In this document: positions 37,794 to 48,846 of the stretch, in pieces
Numbering within the stretch: position 1 is the first letter of the stretch
How the letters are laid out: every line of letters starts with the position of its first letter
Source of the DNA: Eudorina sp. 2006-703-Eu-15
Lineage: Eukaryota; Chlorophyta; Chlorophyceae; Chlamydomonadales; Volvocaceae
DNA length: 64,000 nt
Assembly: GCA_003117195.1 (NCBI GenBank)
Contig: BDSI01000213.1
Location: 1 to 64,000 of the forward strand
Direction of reading: 5' to 3'
Made by a program: the position numbers and the translations under genes
The notes under the pieces: model-generated
Told to the model about the DNA's origin: nothing
The model's input: only the letters and a program-made list of their open reading frames with translations
Databases searched by the model: none

Positions 37794-40700
37794 GGATATG
37801 GTAGGGAGAGGTGGGGGCGGGGGTTTTTGAAGGAGGTGTGGGGCGGTCATCGGCTGGGCCCCGGGCCGCACCCGTTGTCGATACATTGATGCTGTGTCTC
37901 TGCCCGTACCGGCTGTAGTACTGCAGGGCATGATGGTACGTTTGTACGACAGGGCCGCGTCGGAGCGCAACGAGGAGAGATTTGCAGGGAGGGGCACGTG
38001 CTATGTACGGCACGATCGTCGCGCCATGGGTTGTCCTGATCATCGTCCACTGTGAGATGTGGTGGTGACAGCCGCGGCGGCCTGATAGCTTGCGTTTGTG
38101 GCGCCGGGCTTACCCGCCCTGTTTTAGCTTCGTCGTCCTCCATTTTTTTCGCAGTCTTTTCCGCAGCAGTTCTCTAGCAACAGTAGTAAGCAGCACGTGG
38201 TTCGGTTGCGGTGGCTTACTTGCGCGGTGTCACATGTATCGTGTCCGTGTGCTGGGCGGCGAAGGAATGCACGGGAATGCCTTGTTCCGTCTGTTTTTGT
38301 TCCTACGATCCGAGGGACGAGAATACAGCGCCGTCGTCGACAGGAGGCGAGGGAGAGAAGTAAGAACGTCCTGTTTGGCTGTCCTGCAGGATTCCAAATC
38401 TCTTACATTTTGGTCGCCGTACTGTGTCGTACCGTACCGTATTGGTATGTGTGTGTGTGTTTCTCAAGGATTATTCCAGTGTGTGCATGTGTGTGTGTGT
38501 GTGTGCGTTCTGTACTGCGTCGCGTTGTGGCAGCTAGGCACATTGCCGGCCGCGCAGTCGCTGACTGGCCGATGCACGTTGTGTTCCAGAGTGGATAGGA
38601 TCTCCCGGACGAGGAGGAGGAGGAGGAGCATGAGGAGGAGGAGGCTCACCAGCTTTGAGGTAGAGGGGTGCTGGGGCTGACTGGCTGAGAGGGATGGGGG
38701 GTTGCGGTTGGGCCCTGCAGTGTGGGGCCCGGCTGTTGGGCTGTTGGGTGTTGAGAGTTAGTGGTGGCTGCGCGTGTGGGAGGTTGAAAGAAGCCTTCCC
38801 TCCTCCCTCCCTTCCTCCCTTTCTTCCTCCCCGGGAGGAAGAGAGGGGACACCGGATCTGTGGCAGCAACCTGTGTTCGCACACCGGGGCGGCGGCGAGG
38901 GGTGTTGCGGCGGGAGGGGGTGGGACACACCCGGCCCGTCCGCGAGTCAGCGAGGGAAACACATGGAATATGGATTTGGGGGTTAGATCGGTAGGTAGGC
39001 AGGCCATTTCACGCGGCATGCAGACCCACGTTAGTTTTTGGTTATTGGTGGGGCATGGGAGTGGGTTAGGGTTCCTGGGAGCGGAGGTTCGGAGGCAGCC
39101 CCCACCCCCCTTGGAGCCCCCACCCGTAAGGCCCCACGGAAGTCGCGGCCAAGTCCCCCGCGGGATCTGATCTGCGCTGCACCGCCGCCGTGCAGGCCAG
39201 GTCATGTCAGGCGCCGTCGAATCGCATCTGGTCCACAGTTTGCACTTTGGATATTTGGTTTCCGGACGACGTTGGCAGGTCGCTGGAACGAGGCCCTGTT
39301 GGGAGCCGCAGGGAAGCCCCCCTTCCCTTTCCCGGGAGTGAGAGCGCTGTACACACATGCACGTACATACGTAAGAGGGGCATTTAACATATTCGCGGGA
39401 TGGATTGGTGCGGCCAGGTGCGCTGTCTGCCAGGCAAAACTGGGTTTGCACGGCTGCGCTGTGTGTGCGTGCTTTTTGATGTCACATTCTTCTTTCTTGC
39501 CAATTTGGATTAGGTGCCGCTTGTAGAGTGGGTCATCTGGTAGCTGCGGGACCGCTCAGCGGTCCGCTCTGTGTGAGAGTGATGTTCCCTGTGGGTGGTT
39601 GGTCACATGGTCAGGAGAAACAGGAGCATGATCCGTGTCAGCGATGCACTGCACCGAGGACGGGAGAGGGGGGCAACGAGGGAGGCAACAGGGAGAGTGC
39701 TCCTCCGGCGGGCAGGAGGGCAGGCAGGATGGCGCGGGCCACACAGCGGGCGCGTCCCCTCTTCCATCATTCCCGGCAGCGTTTGCGGTTGTTAGGGTCA
39801 TGTACCAATAGTCGTACAGCGGTTCCATCGTACAGCGGTTCCATCCGTTGTACGATCGTCAATCATTTGAGGCGGCCAGGCGGGCATGCATTCTTGTGGC
39901 AGGCAGGCAAGCAGGCAGGCTTTGAGCGAGGTGCATGTTTATGTGGCTGTGGCGGGGATGTCCGAAGCACCTGAGTTCGGGATGTTTACGGCGTCATGAA
40001 CTCATGGTCTGGGAGCTGCAGCAGCTGGGGCCCCAGGGGGGCGCCGTTGACAGACGGTCTTGCAGTGTGCAGCGGCCCGTGGCCACTGGCAGGGGAGGGA
40101 GCGAGGGAGGGAGCGAGACGGCCGGCCATGTACCGATTCGTATCTCCTGCCGAGGTGCTAAGGCTGCTAACATGGACGTGTACGGGGAATCCGCGTCATG
40201 TAGTGTTTGCTGTTGTGCTTTCGGACGGCAAGGGGTTCAAGGTGTGCGGAGGTAGATAGATTGTAGGTCGCACGAGCGCGCATCACGACGTGCGCATGAC
40301 CCAAAGTCATTTCCGGGAATGCTGATGCTAGGCTAGGCTAGGCTAGGTTGGTTTCAGTCGGAACCGCTGGCGCCCGCCGGTTGCTCCGCAGCATTATGCC
40401 GCACATGCATTACGAAAGGTCACTTTCCGGACCTCTGGGCCGCAAGACGCAGCGGTTCACAACGCGTGTGCTGAGGCGCGAGTTACGGTGGGGCCCATCG
40501 TCCCCTCGGGCCGTCCGGTGGCGGGTTCCGCAACAAGCTGGAACCGGTCGGTGGCATGTGCGATTGTGCGTGCGCGCTTGCAGCTAGTTATGGTCGTTTT
40601 TGCTGTAATGACAATACGTAACGGCAAAACGTTCATTATCCGCTAAACTAATTCGCAATGTTTGTCATATTAATTGTCCTCTATTGGAAGGTATCTTTGG

Positions 40701-41250
40701 TTTGGCTGACAAAAATTGTACGCGCACAAACGGTCAAAGTAAAGCTCGGCGGTCTCCATGGACCCGGGTCAACGTCAAACCAACGCCTCTCGCGCTCATA
40801 TTTGTTGCAACAGGTGCCGCATGATGAATACTAGGATTGGGAAGAACTGGGGAGAGCTGGAGACCAGATGTTGCGAGCAATTCACGGGTCGGGAAGCTGT
40901 ACCGTACTTGGCAGGCCGAATGAAGGGAATCTTCAGACTCCTAAACTTAAAGACGTGTTGATCCTCAGCTGTTCAGTTTAAGTTCAGAGAGTTACCACAT
41001 AAGAACCCCAGGAGGAATCGTCGTTTTGGCACATAACCAGCCTTCATTGTGCCTGGTATGTTACCTAACCCCGGTCCTGAATCCTCCCCGACGGGGACCC
41101 GCCACCAGGGCCTCCCAACAATGTGCCGTACGCTTGCGGTCACGGCAAAATGCTGCCGCTCCGCCTCAATCCCGAGGCCCATCCCCAACCACCCGCCCCT
41201 TTCGCCAGCGGCCCCCCGGCAACGACCCCGCAACGCGGGTCATCACCGCC
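37794..41250. other. Convergent intergenic region with no assigned exons
   Basis: Lies between the 3' end of the unknown plus-strand gene and the 3' end of ZNHIT2. Contains GT-rich simple repeat (38446-38506), GAG-rich repeat (38609-38645) and a short ctagg tandem (40329-40349). A 40-residue open frame near 40128 (MYRFVSPAEVLRLLTW) and an acidic run near 38600 were examined, but no splice-consistent gene could be built. Confidence 0.4.
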
Positions 41251-44200
41251 CTACGATGTCCGTACATCCGGCATAAGCCGCAAGCCCCCGCCCGCTCCCA
41301 TCGCGGACCCTTTATTAGTTGCCGTACTCCCCCTCGCTGTCGCAGCTCCCGGGGCCCCCGTCCCCGCCACCACGGTGGAGTGCAGCACCTGCCACTCGGC
41401 CGCCACCAGGCCCGCCACCTGCTGCAGTTGCTCCGGAACCAGCTGGTTGGCCCACACCAGGAAGAACCACAGCTTGCGCTCCGCCGCCTTGAGCCGCGCG
41501 GCCTCGGACTTTCCCACTCCTGCAGTGGCGCGCCTGCTGTGCCCCCTAGGGGCGGAAGGCGGAGGCGGCGCAGCGGAGGCGGAGGCGGCGGCACCCACCG
41601 GCGGCGGTGCCGTCGTGGTCGCCTTCGAGGCGGACGGAGGTGGCAGCGGTGCCGGCGGCGCTGCTGCCCCGGCGCCCGCGGCCCTTAGCAGCATCCGACG
41701 AGAGTCCTCCAGCGCTAGTACCACGCTGGGCCGGCCGTTGTCCAGCACAGTCACGACGTCGTACAGTACGGAAACCGCATAGGAACGGTCCTGGGCCATC
41801 GGTGTGCGACGCGACATGCGACACGGGATCCGACGTCGGGAAATATGATGGGAGGTGTGCGAGTGTTTAATGAGACGCCCACCCGCGCCGGGTGTATGCG
41901 CTGTGCGACGCGCCCGTGCACATCGGTCGGAGAAGAAGCCTATTGCAGCTGCAGGCGGTATGCAGGCAAGCCAGCTCGATGGGGCGGCTGATATCTCGGT
42001 TGCGCCTAGCTGGCTACCCTCCCTGGACGGTCCGTTGCCCTCCGTGTTGGCGTCAGCGAGGGCGCCGGAACCACGGGCCCCTCGAAAGCTGCTGATCCAT
42101 GCTCCCAACATGACATGTCATACATGACATTTGGCCCACACTACACTGCCGGTATCCTGCCCTGCCTGTCCTCACCCCCGACCCACCGCGGCCTCCCAAG
42201 GCGCGGGGGAATCTCACCCGGGAGGTGCCCATCGGCGGAGCACACGCCCTCTCAACGCCGTGAAGACACGCCTCCGCCGCCGTCTGCGGCAGCTGCGCCG
42301 CCGGCGCACCGCGACCGCCGCCATCCTCCCCATCCCCATCCTCGTCGTCGTCGTCGCCCGCCTGCTCTGCTTGGCCCCGGCCTGGGCCCGAGGCCCGTCC
42401 GGCCGCCGCCCTCCCACCCTGCGATGCGGCGGCGGGGTCGCGCCGCGTCGGCCGTCGACCCATGGGTACGCCCGAAAGAACGTCCGTCAACGCTAGCAGC
42501 GCCGCCGCGGCAGCGCCCGCGTTCTGCCCCCAGTCGCCGTTGTACCGCCGCATCACGTAGCAGTAGCCGTACAACACCTCCACCAAGTGCCACGTCAGCA
42601 ACGGTGACGGCGCCGCGCGCGTGAGCGCCGACAGCGGCGGCAGCGGCTCTGACGGCGGCGGCGGCAGCCCGCCGCCACCATTGGCTGCCTCGTCGCCTTC
42701 ATCACCGCCGCCGCCGCCGCCGCTGCCACCGACTTCCGACAGGGGCGCCACCCTCCTCTGCCCGGTGGCCGTGAGGTTGAGCTCCCGCGCCTCAGAGAAG
42801 GTCCACCAAGGCTGCCAGGGCTCCAACGCACCGCCCAGCTGGAATGGGGGGAATATATATATTGAAGCGAGAAGCGAAAAAGCAGAGAAACACTCAAAGC
42901 GGCGACGATTACTCGGGTGGAGAGGGCCCACCCTCTCGCACCCTCGCGCACTCAAATCAACATCGCAGGACGGCGTCCCTCCCCGCCTCTGGTTGGACCC
43001 CTCAACGGCCGTTTGCGGGCTGCCCCCACCTCGCCCGCAACATACACCCGTGTGAGGGTACGGCATCGCCACCCGCCGGAATACTCGCAATACAGCACCA
43101 TATCTCGCCAGGGCACTTGCAAACTTCGGCCCCACCCGCCCATCCGCCCACCCGCCCACCTGCCCCAGCGCCACCGCTCTCTGGAAGGCCCGCCACTCCT
43201 CAGGCTGCAGGTCGCCCTCCTCGATGTCCCACTCGTCGGCACTGGCGCTGGCCGCCGCCTGGAGCCGGCCCCGCGGGAAACGACCACAAGGAGGCGAGAG
43301 GACTCGCTCATGTCGGTCACGTCGGTGCTGGGATGGAGCAGTTAGATGGATGGATGGATGGATGCATGGATGGATTCACTCACTCGCCCCCGGGAGAGGG
43401 AGGGGTGTAAAAAACATGCCACCTCCGGGAGGGTGCGGGGGTTCAACCGATGCGCACCTTTCGAAGCAGCCGCTGGCGGGTCTCTTCACTCAACAGCGCT
43501 TCCAGCGGGCCCCAGCCGCCTCCGCCGCCTCCGCCACCACCACGAGTACCAGCTGGGCCGCTCCCGCCAGCTCGACTGCCTCCATCATCGCGCTCCTCCG
43601 CCTCGCCCTCGCTGCTGCCCGCCTCTCCCTCCCAGTCGTCGTCCTCCTCGTCCCCTTCCCCGTCACCTTCGGAGCCTGACCCTCTCCCTGCCTCCGCTTC
43701 CCCCGCCACCCCGAGCCCCATCAACGCCTCCAGCAGAGGTCGCTGCCGCTCCTCCTCCTCCAACTGCTGCTCGTGAACCCGTCGTAGGATGTCCAGCATC
43801 GCGCGGCGCTGCTCGTCGGCCGCACGGACTGACTGCATCTCCCCCACCGCCTGCTCCCTGGGGTGCGATGGCGGAGTGGGTCGGTGTCGGCAGAGAGTGG
43901 GGCGGATACGCGCGACGGGCCGCGGCCATATTGTTGGAGGCTGTGCCGGGGTGTTTGGGCCGGGCCTTGCGGCAGGCGTCCTGACTCTGTACTTTTCGGC
44001 GGTACGTCTGAGGATGGTGAAACCCCGGACAACTGCCGGGAGTGATTCGACATGCTTTTCGCTTGGTGGACAATCGGTTGGGAAAGCTTCTAGCGAGGTA
44101 GCTGCGTGGCGTGTTGCGGCGCCGGACGCGGTTTGTGCCGTTAACCAACAACCAACATTCATTCGGCACCTCGTTCATGACCCCGATAGCCCGTTATACC

Positions 44201-44464
44201 TGTAGAAAGACTCCGTGCAGCTCTCGCCATGTTGTTTGTAGCAGGGCAGAGAGCAGTAACCGGTGTTGCAGCGCGGGCAGGTGTATCTCGCGTACTGGCG
44301 CAGACAGCTGCGGCCCGGGCACGGACGTGCGGCAGAGTAAAAAGGATGAGAGCAAGCTCTGGAATTGCATAAGACGTTGACTGCACTAGCAAAGTGATCG
44401 CAAATGGGGTGGGGCCGTCGCGAGCTTACACTTTGCAAATTATGCGTCGGTCGACGGGATCCAT
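41251..44464 (-). CDS. ZNHIT2: Zinc-finger HIT-domain protein, ZNHIT2 type
   Basis: Likely cofactor of the R2TP/RUVBL chaperone machinery in U5 snRNP assembly, as known for animal ZNHIT2. Exons: 44464-44430, 44307-44200, 43857-43458, 43258-43160, 42838-42218, 41790-41251; all junctions keep phase; 600 residues. The tiny first exon supplies the first zinc pair, and the intron splits the codon before Cys13. The full zf-HIT is C10-KV-C13, C22-PR-C25, C30-SLP-C34, H38, C42, followed by ESFYREQAVGEM, the ZNHIT2-like helix. Then come a coiled, Glu-rich segment (MLDILRRVHEQQLEEEERQR), an acidic/Gly-rich linker, LQPEEWRAFQRAVALG, WQPWWTFSEA and the family signature SPLLTWHLVEVLYGYCYVMR with YNGDWG (~290-315). 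The C-terminal AERKLWFFLVWANQL is also family-like. The protein is longer than animal ZNHIT2 because of Ala/Gly/Asp linkers. The last ~15 residues are weakly supported. Confidence 0.94.
43348..43376. repeat. (GATG)n microsatellite in ZNHIT2 intron 3
   Basis: About seven gatg units (tagatggatggatggatggatgcatgg) in the intron between exons 3 and 4. Confidence 0.8.
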
Positions 44465-44684
44465 GCTGTCCGTTCGCACAGAATTCAGTTAGTTATTTAG
44501 CTCACCACTCTTCCACTTCTTCGGCATGGGATGTTGCTTTACGACGCCGTGAAGTCGTTACGTCGCCACAACGAAATTTGACAAATACTGCAGCATGTCT
44601 TCGACTTTGATCCTATACTTCAATAGCGCATGATAATTTCTTCCGTAAGTTCACAAGGTTTTGCTGACACCCTCTGAGGCGAGC
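44465..44684. promoter_or_regulatory. Shared divergent upstream region, ZNHIT2 / small protein
   Basis: 220 bp between two start codons, AT-rich relative to both genes. Too short for two independent promoters plus 5' UTRs, so it is probably a bidirectional promoter. Confidence 0.45.
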
Positions 44685-45133
44685 ATGGCTTCTGACCAGC
44701 CTTCCAAGCCAGCGCTGCCGGACTACGTATTACGGGCAATTCGAGGCGAGCTGACTGAAGAAGAAAAGAAGGCGCAGCTAGACGAGAGCCTTAGCAGGCA
44801 AGACCCTCGAATAACGCTAGCAAGGAGGCGACATCGCGCTCGGCTACCTTCACATAGATACATCTCGTAGCTGGATGCTGGACCTCAGTTGCTCGTATAT
44901 CTAGAAGCCCCCACATTGCATTGTGTTCGCGTCACGCGCCCACCCTTGCTCGCGGTCTTCCTGCTAAACGCAGCTGGTGGAAGGAGTACGCTGCGCGGAA
45001 GAACGACGAGGACCAGGAGCACGTGGCCGACTCGCTGCTGTACGACGAGCGGTGCCACCTGCCGCGCACCGCGCCGCCCCCCGTCCTGTCTGATGGCAGC
45101 ACCCCCGGCACGGCAGCGCCTAAGAAGGACTGA
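44685..45133 (+). CDS. Small (90-residue) protein of unknown function, probable GC-AG intron
   Basis: Exon 1 (44685-44797) encodes MASDQPSKPALPDYVLRAIR and an acidic helix (GELTEEEKKAQLDESL). Exon 2 (44974-45133, TGA) encodes WWKEYAARKNDEDQEHVADS, LLYDERCHLPRT and a Pro/Ala/Lys tail. The first frame runs into a stop without a usable GT donor in the right phase, but agcag/GCAAGA matches the GC-AG donor consensus and joins in phase to the acceptor cgcag/c, giving a Ser codon. Total 273 nt including stop. Charged, probably helical and soluble. I do not recognise the family; its size and composition would suit a small subunit of an organellar complex, but that is only a guess. It is divergent from ZNHIT2. 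Confidence 0.6.
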
Positions 45134-48100
45134 TGACCCTATCCTCCCCAACCCAAGGAGAAAGGCCGGTAGCTCCCAGGCGCCGGTGGCCAGGGTACCG
45201 TGACAACAGCGTCAGGGCACCGTCCCAAGGCCCAGCTGCCTCCCTGATGTCCCCACGCCATACTCCTGCGCAAGGAGCCCCGGGCGGAGCATCCCGAGGG
45301 AGCTGTTGGGGGACGTGACGGGGGCTCTCACGGGTCGCTGATGGAGCACTGACGGATGGAGCTTACGGGCGGCTGCGTCAGGGCGGCTTACGCAGCTACG
45401 GCGACCCGGGCGTAGCAGCCGCGGCGGGGCCGAGTAGCCGCGGCGTCCGCCTGGACAACCCCACCCCCCTGGAGGCGACTGGCTGGCTGGCGCGGGGATG
45501 GGCCAGCCGGTGGTGCGCACCCAACTGCTGTGTACGGTGCGCTCGCTGCGGTGTCGGACTACAGGAGCACACAGCCACCTGCTGCTGCTGCTGCGCGGCC
45601 CGCGGCTCCATCCGGCTCCATCCGGCCCGAGCGACAGCAGGCCAGAGTGTGTTTGTGTGTGTGTGGGGGGGGGCCCGGCCTACGTGAGCTCTAGTAGGAA
45701 GGAGGGTCCAAGACGTCGTCTCCGGGTCCTACCGACGAAGTCATGGGTGCAACCCTGTGGCTGGGCCTGTTACGATCATGGCCGGGGACCTGGTGCAGCG
45801 CTGCCGAGTCGCCGACGCCGACGCCGTTGTGGTCGCGCTGACGCCGTCCTTCCGCGCGGATAAGGGGGATGCCGCGCGAGGGCAGGCCTCATGTCCCGTG
45901 AAGGCGACGGGGCGCAATGCAGCCCTCCGCCGCTACCCTACCTTAACCTACCTTACCTTGAAGAAGCGCGCTCCGAGTCAGCCCTTTGGAGAACGACGAG
46001 GGAGCGCTGGGGAGTGGGGTGCTTGTCCGTCTACCGCGCACCGAAGTGGAGCCGGGCGCCTGTGGGTCTCCGTAATGCCTCGGTCACATGAGGGGCGCGT
46101 GGCGTCTGTCAAGGCCCTCGAGAGGGCGGAAGGTTGTGTGACCGGCGAGTTGATACCGTCCGGGGTCTGGGCTTTGCGTTGCATCTCTGGTCTGGGCCTG
46201 GATGGTCGGATTTTAGGGGATGGACACCCTAGCGGAAGTCCGTCCGCCGGCAGCCCCCGAATGGTCTTGGAGAAATCTTGTCGGGGAATGTGTGTTGCCG
46301 GCAAGTTGTTGTGTGTCTGCGGCTGTCCGGCCGGCAGCTCATGCAGGGCATCATTCGTGAGGGGGAGTGGCAGCTGGGGCGGCATGCCAGCGCTGAAGAG
46401 GGGACATCGAGTCAGGAGTTGCGCCCGAGGAGACGGACGGACGGACGGACGGATGGACGGATGGACGGGCTCGCCGTTCGGTGGCGGACATGTGGGGGCG
46501 ATGAAATGCCTCAGGTGCGGGGGGCCAGCCACCCGGAGTGTCACGGAGGCTGCGCAGCGTAGGGGCCCCCCTAGGGGTAGAAACTGCGCCAGGCCTCCAG
46601 CGGTCGTGCGACGGTGTCAACCGTTGAGGGCAGGGGCCGGAGCTGCAGTTCGAATGCTGCATTGGTTTTCGGTGGAGTTGCGGACGTGCCCTGCCCTGCC
46701 CTGCCCTGCCCTGCCCTGCCCTGCCCGTGGTGGCAAGGTGGGATGATCGGGTGGACCAGGGCAGCAGGGCAGATTCGGAGGGCAGTTTACGCATCGCGCT
46801 ATGACGCGCGGTGGTGGCCATGGCCGGTTGAGGTTCGCGGCGATGTCCGCCCGCGGTGGGTGACCGCCGGGAGGCGCGGGTGCGCCGACGTGGACGCCGT
46901 CGCCAGTCGCCTCGGGAGCATGTGAGGTTGTAAGCGCCTCGAAGCTGTACATTTCAGTAACTGCGGGCCCCCGCAGCGGTCACATGATTCAACGGCCCGC
47001 CTTGCACGTTCGGCATTCACGTTCGGAGACGGCCGCGCATGCACGGGGAGGAGGCGATTCAATGTGTGCAGTCGAACCCAGATGGGGGCGCCCCGCGGGC
47101 TGGAAGCCGGGCGACAAGGCCATGAAGCGACCGCTGAGCAGGGGCGTGCGTTCCCAGGTCAAGCATGCAAGCAGGATTCGCAGCGTGCTGCAGCACCTCC
47201 ATCTATGTCGGCCAGGAGGCGCTAGCAAGCACACGCCATCGCCCGCATGATCCGGGTTGCCGCCTCGGGACACCTGCTGGTACCTGTTGAGTGCGGCCAT
47301 GTCCAGGGGGGCATGCGGCGGTCCCCTGGAGTGTTCAAATGATGACAACAATGGGTCGTCCGGGAGGTGAGCAGTGGATGCGGTTCGCGGGGGTGCCCAG
47401 ATGAAGGCAGGGCCCCTCCATACACCGCCAGAGAGCTTCCACGCTTGGAGGCGGCGGCGGCGGCGCCCCCTGACAAGCTCAAAGCATGTCGTTGAACCGG
47501 GTTCCAGCTTTGACAAACCATCATGGAGAAATGAGAGACAAGGAAAGCGAAGGAAAGCCGGACAGATCCTACCCGAACGGTTGGTCAGGGAGTGTGTGTC
47601 AGCGGCAGGTGCTTGATGCAGGAAACAATTTCTTACCGAAGAGCGGTAATTGACACTTTGAAAGTGAATTGACCGTGATAGGTGTCAGGTAACGCCGTCT
47701 TAATTGATCCCGACGCTACCCAGCCATCCCCAGCGCCGCCCTGTTGACGAACACAACACGACTCGACACAGCTCGACTAAATGACTAAACCCGGATAGTA
47801 ACCCGTCGCCGTGGTGACAAGCGGCCCGTCCAGGCCGCCTTTGGGTATTTTAAGAAAATAATGTATTGGTTTTACGTCAACTTATCGTGGCGTGGAAAGT
47901 TGAATCTGTCCGAATGAAAACTGTGCGCGCGCACACAGTTCTGCACCATGGGTACGCCGAGTACAACCGCGATCCCTACAAACATTAAGGAACAAATTCA
48001 TTGTTTTATGGAATTTCAATTTACAGAGGTCATCATTGTTTAAAATGCCTTGGTCGAGCCCTGTCGTGCACCGCGAGCACTCGACGAGCTGCCCGTAGTT

Positions 48101-48846
48101 CGTTGCGGGTCTGTCGTTAAGGTCGTTGCATTATGGACGCACTATTCAGGACGTATTTGTCAAAAAAATTGGGATATTTATGTAGAACAAATTATGCTAC
48201 AAAATTTGATGTAAATAAGACATGCCTCGACGGCGATTTCTGCGACGCGGCGATCGGACGATTCGACCCCTGTCGTGTCGTCAACCATGACGCGACACCT
48301 TCCTTCTGCCACTTTGCTGCTCCGAGATTAGTTGCAATAATATCGTCGTTTCGTAGATTTATTGCTTTGGGAACCCGATCACCTTTTGCAACCGCCCTGC
48401 CCAACAGTGCCGTCGACTTGGCTTCCCAATTATTCTAGCCACACGCAGTTCAAGAAATCCCCTATCCTTGACACGAAGGCCATCGCGCAGGGCTACGTTG
48501 GTTTGCGTGGATTGCCCCACGGTGCTGAGCGTGGAGAGCAAAGGAGACGATCGCCCGGCATGCAACCCCAGGTCCGCCTCACGACCCAAACCACGGCCCG
48601 ACGAACGCGGACAGCATCACCGCTGTAACATTCATTCATTCAATCACCAACCCAGCCATAAGCCACATCATGAAGTCGTAACGAGTTACACCTCCCACAG
48701 CTCACTCCCTCGCATGCACCCCACCAACAGCACCAACAGCATCGCACTGTAAACTCTCGAGCTACCATTCCAACCATGCCGTTTATCCCAAATCGAATAG
48801 AGCTGCACCCATCCACCACCAACACACCGCCGTATCGCCACCACAG
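45134..48846. other. Intergenic; probable 5' region of the KNOX gene at right
   Basis: No confident exon. A 329-residue open frame at 45757-46746 has no recognisable similarity and ends in a CCCTG microsatellite (46687-46727), so it was not called. 47600-48440 is AT-rich, as expected of promoter or 5' UTR. One possible 5' exon for the KNOX gene is ATG 48133 to the donor at 48210 (gat/gtaaat), 26 codons in phase 0, but nothing beyond phase supports it. Confidence 0.4.
46687..46727. repeat. (CCCTG)n microsatellite
   Basis: About eight ccctg units. The same pentamer recurs at 52236-52300 inside a KNOX intron. Confidence 0.85.

Noticed and set aside
40128..40260. Possible small exon MYRFVSPAEVLRLLTW...
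   Set aside because: No donor/acceptor pairing with neighbouring open frames and no recognised similarity.
45757..46746. 329-codon open frame
   Set aside because: No family similarity, irregular composition, runs into a CCCTG microsatellite; open frames of this length are common at this GC content.
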